A stretch of 64,000 nucleotides of DNA from a bacterium (GTDB taxonomy: Bacteria; Electryoneota; Electryoneia; Electryoneales; Electryoneaceae). The stretch lies in the NCBI GenBank assembly GCA_020444265.1, contig JAHLLH010000005.1, positions 186,001 through 250,000 on the forward strand, read 5' to 3'. The notes under the pieces were generated by a model. That model was given only the letters and a program-made list of their open reading frames with translations, was not told where the DNA came from and did not search any database. Shown here one piece after another: positions 18,450-26,797 of this stretch. The first letter of the stretch is position 1, and each line of letters opens with the position of its first letter. A program made the position numbers and the translations under genes.

Positions 18450-18466
18450 ACCAGAACGGAACTCCC

Positions 18467-19474
18467 ATGAAAATCTCGATCTTCACCGTCTGCGACTACT
18501 ACGCTGATGCTCATCCGGGCATTGCCGACTACTACTCCATGCAGATGGAGCTGGCTGACTGGGCCGAGGAACTGGGGTATGAAGGCTTCTTCATGGCCGA
18601 ACATCATTTCCACCCTTACGGTCTCGTGCCGGATGCCCTCCAGATGCTGACCGCGATTGCGATGCGTACGGAACGGATCAAGCTCGGTCCGGCGATCAGC
18701 GTGCTCCCCTTCCACAACCCGGTGAAAGTCGCTGAGCAGTTCTGCGTGCTCGATCAGGTGAGCCGTGGGCGAGTCATCCCCGGTGTCGGGTCGGGGTACC
18801 TGCAGCATGAGTTTGAGGGGTTTAACCTGACGCCTGCGGATAAACGTCAGCGCTTCGACGAGGCCCTCGAGGTGATGGAAAAGGCTATGCGAGGAAAACG
18901 TTTCAGTCATGAGGGCGAGTACTTCACCGTCCCCAAGACCAGGCTGAATGTGGAACCCTACGAACGCCGTAAGCTCGAGCCGAAGATCGCCATCTTGTCT
19001 GAACTGGCCGCCTACCATGTCGGAAAGCGTGGGTATGGCATCATGACTGTTCCGTATGCCACCGTTGACACCATAGACGATGCTGCGCCCCTGTTCGCGA
19101 ACTACCGTAAGGGGTGGGCAGAAAGCGGCAAGGAAGGCGAGGGGGATGTCTTCGCGGCGATCCACACCCATATCTCCGACAAAGAGTGGGACAAGAACCA
19201 GGTCAACCGCGACCACATTGAGAAGTACGTATACAGCCGTCTCTACGCGAAGCACTCGACTTACGATGAGTGCATGAGCCGTGGAGTGATTGCCAGCGGA
19301 ACCGTCGAACAGGTGACAGAGCAGCTGCAACGTGTCCTGAACACCGGTGTCAACCACCTCAAGCTATTGGTCGACTACGGCGCCATGCCCCGCGACGAGG
19401 TCCGTCAGACGATGGAACTGGTGATGTCGGACGTCGCCCCCAACCTCGAGGATGCAAAGCTGGAAGTAGCGTAG
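18467..19474 (+). CDS. LLM class flavin-dependent oxidoreductase (bacterial luciferase-like)
   Basis: A 335-residue TIM-barrel protein. Family landmarks: LGYEGFFMAEHHFHPYG near the N-terminus, RTERIKLGPAISVLPFHNP, and RGRVIPGVGSGYLQHEF. Members use FMN or F420 to oxidise or hydroxylate small molecules. The AEHH motif is typical of luciferase-like monooxygenases. The cofactor cannot be settled, but an F420:NADP reductase-like gene lies about 3 kb away. ATG 18467 is preceded by ACGGAACTCCC, only a weak ribosome site. The VOC gene upstream may act in the same pathway. Confidence 0.88.
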   Translation: MKISIFTVCDYYADAHPGIADYYSMQMELADWAEELGYEGFFMAEHHFHPYGLVPDALQMLTAIAMRTERIKLGPAISVLPFHNPVKVAEQFCVLDQVSRGRVIPGVGSGYLQHEFEGFNLTPADKRQRFDEALEVMEKAMRGKRFSHEGEYFTVPKTRLNVEPYERRKLEPKIAILSELAAYHVGKRGYGIMTVPYATVDTIDDAAPLFANYRKGWAESGKEGEGDVFAAIHTHISDKEWDKNQVNRDHIEKYVYSRLYAKHSTYDECMSRGVIASGTVEQVTEQLQRVLNTGVNHLKLLVDYGAMPRDEVRQTMELVMSDVAPNLEDAKLEVA

Positions 19475-19500
19475 CAGACTTGTTCTATCAGCATTGTTAC

Positions 19501-19536
19501 AGACCCTGTCGACCTTGCGACGGGGTCTATTTTTTA
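19501..19536 (+). terminator. Terminator after the LLM gene
   Basis: AGACCCTGTCG (19501-19511) pairs with CGACGGGGTCT (19518-19528), with one mismatch, followed by ATTTTTT. It overlaps the 3' end of the convergent TetR gene. Confidence 0.8.
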
Positions 19537-20231
19537 CCACTAGCCGGCGCCACCCCGCTCAAGATCTGCCCCAGGCCCCACTCGAACTGCTCCTCATCGG
19601 CGACGGTGTAGAGCTTCTTTTTCAAGTCGTGCAGGGTGGGAGCGTCCCCATCGTCAACCTCCGTCAGGAGAGCTTTCCATTGGGCTTTGTATTCGCTGGA
19701 GGATTGTTCGTGAACACGAGGGATTTCCCAGGCAACAAATCCAAGAGTGTAGGTGAGCAGGGCATAATAGAGACGTACAGATTCAGTCCTCTTGAAACCG
19801 GCGTTTCTCAGCACCGCCAGGTGATCGTTGAGAATTTTGACGACTGATGGAGTGGTGATGCCTTGGGATGCGATAATCCGACCGATGGCAGGGTGTTGCA
19901 ACGCCGCTGAACGGATCAGACGGAAATGCACAGCAAGGATTTCCTGCCAGGTACGGCCATCGGGTTCCGCCTCCGCCACAGGCTGCAGCACCCGTTCCAC
20001 CAGGGCGTTGATCAGATCCTCTTTGTTCTTCACATAGCCGTACAAGGTCATCGTCCCAGCCTTCACTTCACGAGCCAGCTTCGGCATGGACAAAGCATCG
20101 TAGCCCTCCGCATCGACGATTGACAATGCCGCCTCGAGGAGTTGGTCACGACTCAATGTCCCACGTTTCCTGCGTTTCGCAGGTACTCCAGGTCCGCTTG
20201 AAGTGCTGGCAGTTGCAGCTTTCCGCACCAT
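19527..20231 (-). CDS. TetR/AcrR family transcriptional regulator
   Basis: 234 residues. The start ATG 20229-20231 has GGAGGAG on the coding strand just upstream; the longer open frame would cover the divergent promoter. The N-terminal basic stretch (PAKRRKR) is followed by the TetR helix-turn-helix SRDQLLEAALSIVDAEGY and MPKLAREVKAGTMTLYGYVKNKEDLI. The C-terminal helical ligand domain resembles TetR_C. It is a likely repressor of the divergent alpha/beta hydrolase and of itself through the dyads at 20271-20294. The ligand is unknown. Confidence 0.9.
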   Translation of the reverse strand: MVRKAATASTSSGPGVPAKRRKRGTLSRDQLLEAALSIVDAEGYDALSMPKLAREVKAGTMTLYGYVKNKEDLINALVERVLQPVAEAEPDGRTWQEILAVHFRLIRSAALQHPAIGRIIASQGITTPSVVKILNDHLAVLRNAGFKRTESVRLYYALLTYTLGFVAWEIPRVHEQSSSEYKAQWKALLTEVDDGDAPTLHDLKKKLYTVADEEQFEWGLGQILSGVAPASGKK

Positions 20232-20244
20232 TTTTGCTCCTCCC

Positions 20245-20294
20245 TTGACATGCCCTCTTACAGCTCTTATCGTATGGTATACGGTAAGTCTTAC
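20245..20294 (+). promoter_or_regulatory. Sigma-70 promoter with overlapping operator dyads
   Basis: TTGACA (20245-20250), 17-bp spacer, TATCGT (20268-20273) drives the hydrolase. Two dyads cover the -10 and start: CGTAT-GGT-ATACG (20271-20283) and GTAAG-T-CTTAC (20284-20294). This placement is what a divergent TetR repressor needs. Confidence 0.6.
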
Positions 20295-20343
20295 TACTGC
20301 TTGTAATGTCTGTACTATTTCAGAAGATGTCAAGGAGGAAAAC

Positions 20344-21120
20344 ATGTCTGCTCGCAATACTTCTACCACTAGCATCGTTACTGTCCCTTGTTTTTCAGGT
20401 GCACCTTGGGAACTGGATCAACTCACACCCTTGGCCGATTATGACCTTCGGACAATGCGTCTCCCGGATGAACGACCGTCGATCGAGGAGTATGCTGATT
20501 TCGTTGAGGCTCGGATGGAAGGCCTGAAGAACGTTGTGCTGGTGGGAGATTCCTTCGGAGCGGTTATTGCCCTGGCAGTTGCGGTCCGTCAGCCCGAAAA
20601 CCTGCGCGCTCTTGTGCTGTCAGGTGGGTTCGCGGCGAATCCTGTCACCGATCCACTTACCCGGATAAAACTCGGGATGAGCCGATTCCTGCCCGGCCCA
20701 CTCTATCGTCAGGCGGTTCTGCGCTTCCATGCCGCATCGCTTGCATCGCCTCATGATGCAACGGCAGAGATCCATTGGAATGCTGCGCTCAGTCGTCAAC
20801 TTTTCCTGGAGAATACACCCTGGCGCAGCTATGTAACCCGTGCCAGGGCAGCCTTCAGTGCCGACTACAGGGATCGTCTTGAGCGGATCAATGTGCCTGC
20901 TTTGATCCTCACCCCATCCCATGACGAATTGATCGGAGAGGATGCGGCTCGGATTATGCTTGAAGGAATAGCGGATGCGCGTGAAGAGGTTCTGGAAGGG
21001 ACCGGTCACATGTTCAGGTTCACCCACCCGGAGAAGTATGCTGGTGCGATCCGTACCTTTCTGGATCAGGCAGAGATGGTCCAGAGGTCAAATGAGACCA
21101 AAATGTCATCCGTAGCATAG
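20344..21120 (+). CDS. Alpha/beta hydrolase
   Basis: 258 residues. ATG 20344 follows AAGGAGGAAA. The nucleophile is in VLVGDSFGAVIAL (G-D-S-F-G), the acid probably in LILTPSHDELIG and the histidine in EVLEGTGHMFRFTHPEK. The protein lacks a signal peptide, so it is cytoplasmic. It is short, without a large lid. Substrate unknown; esterase or lactonase activity is typical. It is divergent from a TetR regulator, which suggests induction by the substrate or a related compound. Confidence 0.85.
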   Translation: MSARNTSTTSIVTVPCFSGAPWELDQLTPLADYDLRTMRLPDERPSIEEYADFVEARMEGLKNVVLVGDSFGAVIALAVAVRQPENLRALVLSGGFAANPVTDPLTRIKLGMSRFLPGPLYRQAVLRFHAASLASPHDATAEIHWNAALSRQLFLENTPWRSYVTRARAAFSADYRDRLERINVPALILTPSHDELIGEDAARIMLEGIADAREEVLEGTGHMFRFTHPEKYAGAIRTFLDQAEMVQRSNETKMSSVA

Positions 21121-21142
21121 AATCTGGTCGAGGCAGTCGGTT

Positions 21143-21177
21143 CCCACATTCAGCGGTCAGGGATGTGGGATTTTTTC
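21143..21177 (+). terminator. Terminator after the alpha/beta hydrolase
   Basis: CCCACAT (21143-21149) / ATGTGGG (21163-21169), then TTTTTT (21171-21176). It overlaps the end of the decayed minus-strand gene. Confidence 0.8.
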
Positions 21178-21729
21178 ATTGGGTTCATCCAGCTCATCGT
21201 AATACCGTCCCTCACAATCGGGCCAGAGACCGTGGCTGAATTGCACATCAGCATTGTCGGAAATGTACTGTTCCAACTGGTTCCAGTAGCCGGAATCGTC
21301 GCGAATCTTTTTCAGTTCGAACAGATCGGCAGCAATCCGTGCAGGGTCCGTACATCAACCAACGCCTGCTCGAGCGCCTGCATTTCAGCAATCATCTGAG
21401 CTTCATAGCGGGCATGTGCCGCCTCCAGCCCGCCAGACAGGCCGACGACGATTGAATAGGTCATGAGATTGCGGATGCTGAACACCGGGTCGTACTCATA
21501 GTAGGGAGTGAATAAAAAAGCAGGAAATGGCGATCAAGATGGAGAGCCCAACCCAGATCATCCCCTCTATCAACCCGAAGAGGTAAAACACGCCAATGGG
21601 AAAGAAGTAGTACCAGACAAACGCGCGCCCTTCCGCATTCCCGTTGGTCATGACCCAGCTCATGACGATGAACATGGCAACAATGGTCAAACGATAGGCG
21701 GGATCTGATCTGTTTGGTACCGGTTTCGC
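21157..21729 (-). pseudogene. Decayed membrane signalling gene with LLPIC/CKKIR-type C-terminal domain
   Basis: Three reading frames are needed to read one recognisable protein. Frame a (about 21690-21516) gives membrane segments FVWYYFFPIGVFYLFGL and MIWVGLSILIAISCFF. Frame b (about 21520-21312) gives YEYDPVFSIRNLMTYS, a coiled coil (MQALEQALVDV) and LHGLLPICSN, then a stop. Frame c (about 21310-21157) gives KKIRDDSGYWNQLEQYI and FSHGLWPDCEGRYY. Frames a and b join at a six-T run on the coding strand. Frames b and c join where one base of a Cys codon is missing. In intact relatives the end reads LLPIC-x-x-CKKIRDD and FSHG-x-CPDC; here one Cys has become Trp. The N-terminus is also short. This domain is common at the end of PAS, kinase and receiver proteins. 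Confidence 0.75.
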
Positions 21730-22404
21730 TCACCCTCGTAACGCGAAGTACTTCAGGATGCCAAAGAAATGAGTGACACTACCGGCGAGAACGAAGAGGT
21801 GCCAGACCATGTGGTGGTAGGGGAAGGTTCTCCAGACGTAAAAAATGACACCCAGGCTGTAGCATGCTCCGCCGATCCCCAGCCAGAGGAAGAACCCATG
21901 CGGTACAGTCGCCAGCAGGGGTTTGAGGGCAATCAGAACCACCCAGCCCATGGTCAGATAAACAATCACTGAAATCGCTTTGTAGCGCCCCAGGAAGCGG
22001 ATTTTCAGCAGGATACCCGCCAGCGCAATGGCCCAGATCACTCCGAACATCGACCAGCCCCAGGGCCCACGCATGGATGTAAGCAGAATGGGAGTGTAGC
22101 TGCCAGCGATCAGGAGATAGATCGAGATGTGATCGAACAGCTTGAAGAGGGCCTTGGTCTTTTCGGAGCGGAAAGCATGGTAGAGGGTGGAAGCCATGAA
22201 GAGAGTGATCAGCGTAAAGCCATAAATGCTGAAGCTGACCACTTTCCAGGGATCCCCCTGTTTTGCACCAAAGACAACCAGGAGAACCAATGCAGCAACC
22301 CCGAAGGCTGCCCCGATTCCATGAGTGATGCTGTTGGCAATTTCTTCGCCTGTGCTCTGCGTGTGTGCCGCCTTGAAGGGCCGATTCATCAGTGTCCTAT
22401 CCAT
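21730..22404 (-). CDS. Hemolysin III family (PAQR) membrane protein
   Basis: 224 residues with seven hydrophobic helices. Family residues are present: the N-terminal E in TGEEIANSITHG, SxLYH (ASTLYHAF), LFDHISIYLLIAGSYTP, and the C-terminal H-x3-H pair in HHMVWHLFVLAGSVTHFFGI. The conserved Ser/Asp/His set matches a predicted metal site of the alkaline ceramidase-PAQR-Per1 superfamily. The hemolysin name is historical, and toxin activity should not be assumed. The start could be ATG 22404 or ATG 22389; the latter has AGGA at better spacing. Confidence 0.88.
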   Translation of the reverse strand: MDRTLMNRPFKAAHTQSTGEEIANSITHGIGAAFGVAALVLLVVFGAKQGDPWKVVSFSIYGFTLITLFMASTLYHAFRSEKTKALFKLFDHISIYLLIAGSYTPILLTSMRGPWGWSMFGVIWAIALAGILLKIRFLGRYKAISVIVYLTMGWVVLIALKPLLATVPHGFFLWLGIGGACYSLGVIFYVWRTFPYHHMVWHLFVLAGSVTHFFGILKYFALRG

Positions 22405-22606
22405 GTTGACTGTTTTCCCATAGTACGGATTTCTTACTCCTTCGGGGACGACTATTTTTACAAGCGGCTTGACCTCTCTGCCAGGACACGGTCTCAGAAC
22501 TTACGGCCCCCTTTCTCCCCGACCTGCATACTTGCCCTTGAAACCCCGGTTCAGACCTGCTACCCTATGCGGATTGACAATGAACACCCCTTTAAGGAGT
22601 GATGGT

Positions 22607-23317
22607 ATGCGTTGTGCGGTGGTGGCAGGGACAGGCTGGCAGGGTGCGGGGATTGCGACACGGATTGCCTCTGCAGGATGGACAGCAGTGATCGGGTCTC
22701 GATCTCTCGAAAAAGCTGAGATCCTGGTCGAAAACCTGCCCGATTTTGTCGGCCTTCCGGCGGAACGATTTGAAGCGGCAACCAATGAGGATGCGGTCAA
22801 GGAAGCGGACGTGGTCTGGATCGTCGCTCCCTCCACCGGCCACAAGGCGGTGCTCGAGGCGATCAAACCGCACCTCGATGACGAACAGCTCATCATCGAT
22901 GTCACCGCACCGGTCGATCCGGAAAACCATCTCAACGAGATTTGGCCGCCAGAAGGTTCCTACACCGCACAAACCCAGGAGCTGCTGGGGGACGATTACG
23001 ATGTGGTTGGTGCCTTCAAAAATGTCAGCGCCACAATGTTGCTCAACCACACCATGCCCCCGAATTCGGACATCCTGATTGTCGGGGACGATCTCCAGGC
23101 CAAGCACCGTGTCGGCTTGATGTGCAAGCAGATGGGATTTGATGGCTATGATGTCGGGAAACTGGAACACGCGCCCCAGATCGAAGGCCTCACCCGCCTG
23201 ATGATCCACCTCACCTATGCCTACCACCTCAACCAGCCGGGTATCAAACTGGTCGAGTTGAGTCGAGGGATGGAGATCCTGCCTGACGATGATCTGTTCG
23301 AGCGAAAAAAGAAGTAG
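22607..23317 (+). CDS. NADPH-dependent F420 reductase-like protein
   Basis: A 236-residue Rossmann protein. ATG 22607 is in frame 8 nt after AAGGAG; ATG 22602 is out of frame. It has GTGWQGAGIATRIASAGW for dinucleotide binding, IGSR at the end of strand 2 (typical for NADP phosphate) and VWIVAP. The later AFKNVSATMLLNH matches the substrate side of the NpdG / F420-dependent NADP reductase family. Family reaction: hydride transfer between F420 and NADP. A relative using another substrate is possible because no F420 biosynthesis gene is visible in this window. Confidence 0.75.
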   Translation: MRCAVVAGTGWQGAGIATRIASAGWTAVIGSRSLEKAEILVENLPDFVGLPAERFEAATNEDAVKEADVVWIVAPSTGHKAVLEAIKPHLDDEQLIIDVTAPVDPENHLNEIWPPEGSYTAQTQELLGDDYDVVGAFKNVSATMLLNHTMPPNSDILIVGDDLQAKHRVGLMCKQMGFDGYDVGKLEHAPQIEGLTRLMIHLTYAYHLNQPGIKLVELSRGMEILPDDDLFERKKK

Positions 23318-23345
23318 CTCGGAAGATTATTGCATTGATTTGGAA

Positions 23346-23372
23346 CCCGACCAGCTTGCTGGTCGGGTTTCT
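23346..23372 (+). terminator. Terminator after the F420 reductase-like gene
   Basis: Perfect 10-bp stem CCCGACCAGC (23346-23355) / GCTGGTCGGG (23358-23367) followed by TTTCTC. Confidence 0.8.
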
Positions 23373-23498
23373 CGGTTCTGGTATTCCTGCCAGGAGTCAC
23401 GATGACACCATTTTTCCTCTCTGCATAGGATTATCGTTTTTCTCTCGAATTTTCACTATTTTAACAGGACGAATAAAAGAGAGATGTTTGGAGGAACC

Positions 23499-24848
23499 AT
23501 GCGTACGCTCTACCGAATCGGCCTCATCCTCCTGGCAATCAGCCTGGTCACGATTACAGCCGTCGCTGATGATGTCCGTGTTCCCTTCGACAAGGGCGGG
23601 AACCTGCTCACCTATACCAGCGAGCATGAGCAACGATTCAACCTCTTCCCTGGAATCCAGAACCTCATCAAGGCAGAACTTTACCTGGAAGATGGTGGCA
23701 GCTACATACTGGAAATTCAGTATGACCAGGGCGGGTCGCAGAAAAGGCAACGTCGTGTGCTCACAGAGGACGAGGTCGACGCGATCCGTGAGACCATCAG
23801 CCTCGAGATGCAGCGTGTTGAGGTGAGGCTTGACGAGGGTGATGAACGGACCCGCTTCCTTGTCGGTACAAGCCTCCTCGGCCTCGGCTACTATGGCTGG
23901 AGCATACCTCTTTCGATTGACGTCAATGACGGCACTACTGCGCTGGCGATGTACATGATGGTCAGCGGCGCCTCCTTCTACTATCCCTACTGGGTGACGC
24001 AGGATCGGACGGTCACGCCGGCGATGGCACGTCTGGGGCTCTATGGAGGAACTCGAGGCATTGCCCACGGCTTCATGCTCGGGCTTGCGATGGACCAGAA
24101 CCCCAGCTCGGAGATGCTCTTTTTCCTGGCAAATACATTGAGCATCGCAGAGCTTGTAACTGGTTTCACGGTCGCTCGAAACAGCAACTACTCTACGGGC
24201 ACCGCTGAAAGCATCGCCTTGATGGGTGATATGGGGTTGGCCTGGGGAATCGGGGGAGCAGCAGCCCTGGAAATGGAAGAGGCAGGCATCTCTGCCCTGG
24301 GATTGGTGGGTAGTTTTCTCGGGGTTTCTTCGGGTACCTGGATTGGCAACCGGTTTGATCTATCAGCCGGGGATGTTCGTGCGGTCCAGGCCGCAACCAT
24401 GCTTGGTGCATTGGCCCCGGTCACCGTCGGCTCTGCCATTTACGGCGATAAGCTGACGAGTCAGCAAGTCGCCGCCCTGTTGACCTTCGGCTCTGCTGTA
24501 GGAACCTGGTATGGACTGCACCGTTCCGGTGGCACCCATTTCGCCGAAGGGCGCGGGAACCTGATTCGTCTAAGCACCAGCATGGGGGCCCTGACCGGAA
24601 CCGGCATTGTCTACATCGTAAATCCAGAAACCGATACCGCAACCCCCTACTTGATTGGTGCCACGATAGGCGGATTTGTAGGGTACTCGATGATGTACAA
24701 AACGCAACTCCAGTTGCACGGTCCGGGCAATCGATCCCTCTCAATTCGAACCGACTTCAACCCACTCGGTTTGATGGCGATGAACGCGAAGCATGATGGT
24801 CGCTACCGCTACCACCCACCGATCGCTTCGCTTACCGTTCGTTTCTGA
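23499..24848 (+). CDS. Unknown exported, glycine-rich membrane protein
   Basis: 449 residues; function not recognised. GGAGGA at 23490-23495 favours ATG 23499 over ATG 23484. The signal-like N-terminus is RTLYRIGLILLAISLV, ending near AVADD. A soluble portion follows (about 25-125, rich in charged residues), then a run of Gly/Ala-rich hydrophobic stretches (VGTSLLGLGYYGW, GLVGSFLGVSSGTWIG, LIGATIGGFVGYSMM). These could be transmembrane helices or glycine-zipper segments. The C-terminus RYHPPIASLTVRF is barrel-like. Its 3' end overlaps the convergent amidohydrolase gene by 17 bp. Confidence 0.65.
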   Translation: MRTLYRIGLILLAISLVTITAVADDVRVPFDKGGNLLTYTSEHEQRFNLFPGIQNLIKAELYLEDGGSYILEIQYDQGGSQKRQRRVLTEDEVDAIRETISLEMQRVEVRLDEGDERTRFLVGTSLLGLGYYGWSIPLSIDVNDGTTALAMYMMVSGASFYYPYWVTQDRTVTPAMARLGLYGGTRGIAHGFMLGLAMDQNPSSEMLFFLANTLSIAELVTGFTVARNSNYSTGTAESIALMGDMGLAWGIGGAAALEMEEAGISALGLVGSFLGVSSGTWIGNRFDLSAGDVRAVQAATMLGALAPVTVGSAIYGDKLTSQQVAALLTFGSAVGTWYGLHRSGGTHFAEGRGNLIRLSTSMGALTGTGIVYIVNPETDTATPYLIGATIGGFVGYSMMYKTQLQLHGPGNRSLSIRTDFNPLGLMAMNAKHDGRYRYHPPIASLTVRF

Positions 24849-25557
24849 GGCAGGTAAGCATCCCTCGTAGTGATTTCACCAGATCATGCTGGAGTGTCAG
24901 CCACTGCGACCCGTTTTCGAGGGGGTAGCGCTGGTTGACCTCCAACTCGATCCCGATATACTGCGAGGAAGGCAGGATTTGTCGCAGAGCTTGCACGTGA
25001 CCGTCCATCGTGCCCTGGTAAGGCTCATTCCTTTTCACCCTCCAGCCACCCTGTGACCGAAGAGAAAGCTCCTGCTCCCACAAGTCGACAACAGCCACCT
25101 CAAGCGAACGCTCAGGATCGTATAGCAATCCTATATCAAACGGACGAACGCTACCATCCAGTTCCGGGGTGAAGGTGTGGACCGAAAGGTGCAGTACTGA
25201 TCGCCCCGCCTCGATCCGTACAGCAATTTCACGTTGAACGTTTTTTCGAAATGGATGGTAATAACGTTCCAGCAACTCACGTTTCTGGGCAGGATTCAAA
25301 TCCTTCACCAGGGCACTGAACATGTTCGGATTGCCCAGCGAACGGTTCAAGTCGATCAGTAGTCGTGTGACTGTACTTGTGAAAAGAGGCGCGCCCGTCG
25401 ATCTTGCCATGCATCTCGCAAGTTCAAGTGCTCCCGGGTCCCAGCCACGATGGCTGGCAAGATGTTCGCCAGCCAACGTGAACAACTCCCCAAACATCGA
25501 TGGCACCCCATTACCACCGTGCTCGCATGTCAGGATCAGGTCAACGGATTGGGGCAT
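24832..25557 (-). CDS. N-formylglutamate amidohydrolase-like protein
   Basis: About 241 residues. ATG 25557 overlaps the GCS2 gene by 17 bp and has AAGGA upstream on the coding strand. FGase-family motifs: LILTCEHGGNGVP, HRGWDPGALELA, LLIDLNRS, and HLSVHTFTP followed by FDIGLLYDP. GIELEVNQR is near the end. The typical enzyme hydrolyses N-formylglutamate in histidine breakdown, but no hut genes are here. In this cassette it more likely removes an acyl or amino-acid cap from a ligase product. It is last gene of a four-gene minus-strand operon. Confidence 0.85.
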   Translation of the reverse strand: MPQSVDLILTCEHGGNGVPSMFGELFTLAGEHLASHRGWDPGALELARCMARSTGAPLFTSTVTRLLIDLNRSLGNPNMFSALVKDLNPAQKRELLERYYHPFRKNVQREIAVRIEAGRSVLHLSVHTFTPELDGSVRPFDIGLLYDPERSLEVAVVDLWEQELSLRSQGGWRVKRNEPYQGTMDGHVQALRQILPSSQYIGIELEVNQRYPLENGSQWLTLQHDLVKSLRGMLTCLRNER

Positions 25558-26797
25558 GGAAGGGATGTCCTTCGGCCAGGCAACGGCACAATTCTCCATA
25601 GACCTGAGTGCGCGAGGAACGTGTGTGGTTGCTTCCGATTGCACGCAGGATACGTCGGGCCAGTGTGCCCTCCGTGAAAATGGTTTTCAGAATGCCGCCC
25701 CACCCTTCCTGGGCAAGTTCATCGGGCGAAAACAGTTGTTTCACAAGCTTGGCCCAGAGATCACCCATGGTGATCGGGATCGCGTGCGAATCTCCAAACG
25801 CATGCAGAACGTCCGGTGCCTCGACAAGCGCTGCTTCGCCCTGACGGATCGATTTCAGCAACAGGGATTCAAGGGTTGATGTCTTGATCTTGTTCAAGGC
25901 TGACAGCCTCACCCACCGTTCCTCGCTTAGTGCACGGACAAGCGCCACGACAGAGGCAACAATCGCGATGTCAGCACGCGGTGATTCCTGGATATCCAGC
26001 AGGCGGATCTCGATGGCCCCGCGATCGAATCGTGCTATCGCACCCCGGCTGTTGAGCCACTCATGCTGCAAAAGACCATCGGGATCGTGCGGCTCAATAT
26101 CCCGGTAAATCCGTTTGAGAATTTTCTTGTGATACTCATCGATTGAATGGACTGGTTCAGGGATCATCTGTCCAGCAATCGAAGGCACAGCATGTTGGTT
26201 TCGTCGGTAATAATCGAGCCGTGTATCCAGCAGACCGGTAACCCTCCCCTCAACAATCGGTGAGGAGGCGGCAATCGCCGGGATCAGGGGGAGGACGATT
26301 CGGATGGCGGCATGCAGACGGGCAAACTCCTCATCATCCCCGAAGGGCAGGTTGATGTGGGTGGACTGCACGTTCGACCAGCCATGACCACGTACACCGA
26401 AAATCCTGTCGTAAGCACGATAGATCTCGTTCTGTTCATGGGGCCAGAGCCGGGTTTCGGACTCCGGGTCCATCCAAGGATGCATCGCGGTGGGCATCAA
26501 CATCGCACCCTCCGTTTCAAGGATGGTGTTGGCACGCACGATGTTCTCATGGAATCGATCCGCCAGACCGATCAGACTGGACGATGGACCGTTGGTCTTC
26601 AATTCGAGGACATGCAATGCGAGTTCATTGGACCAGCCTATCACGCCCACCTCTGCTTCGCTCGCGCCGGGTCCGGCAAGTGTGGCAAGAAGACGGTCCG
26701 CAACCGGCTTCACCTGAAGGGTGATCTGGTCAACAATCATGAACTCCAGCTCAATGCCGTACCCCGTGAAGAGTTTCAGGGGAAAAGTCTCCTTCAT
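25541..26797 (-). CDS. GCS2-type carboxylate-amine ligase (glutamate-cysteine ligase-like)
   Basis: 418 residues. The active-site core GYGIELEFMIVD near the N-terminus matches the E-x-E metal motif of the glutamine synthetase-like GCS2 fold. WSNVQSTHINLPFGDD is the substrate/ATP region, and IEIRLLDIQESPRADIAI is the conserved C-terminal strand. Family reaction: ATP-dependent amide bond between an amino-acid carboxylate and an amine. The substrate is not readable; YbdK- and EgtA-like members differ. The start overlaps the stop of the ATP-grasp gene by 4 nt, and its own end overlaps the amidohydrolase start. Confidence 0.88.
   Translation of the reverse strand: MKETFPLKLFTGYGIELEFMIVDQITLQVKPVADRLLATLAGPGASEAEVGVIGWSNELALHVLELKTNGPSSSLIGLADRFHENIVRANTILETEGAMLMPTAMHPWMDPESETRLWPHEQNEIYRAYDRIFGVRGHGWSNVQSTHINLPFGDDEEFARLHAAIRIVLPLIPAIAASSPIVEGRVTGLLDTRLDYYRRNQHAVPSIAGQMIPEPVHSIDEYHKKILKRIYRDIEPHDPDGLLQHEWLNSRGAIARFDRGAIEIRLLDIQESPRADIAIVASVVALVRALSEERWVRLSALNKIKTSTLESLLLKSIRQGEAALVEAPDVLHAFGDSHAIPITMGDLWAKLVKQLFSPDELAQEGWGGILKTIFTEGTLARRILRAIGSNHTRSSRTQVYGELCRCLAEGHPFHAPIR

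Noticed and set aside
21730-22404. Virulence toxin from the hemolysin III name
   Set aside because: The family are conserved PAQR-like membrane proteins; toxin function is not supported by sequence.
24832-25557. Histidine degradation (hut) assignment for the FGase
   Set aside because: No hutH, hutU, hutI or related gene in the window; the ligase neighbours suggest another role.
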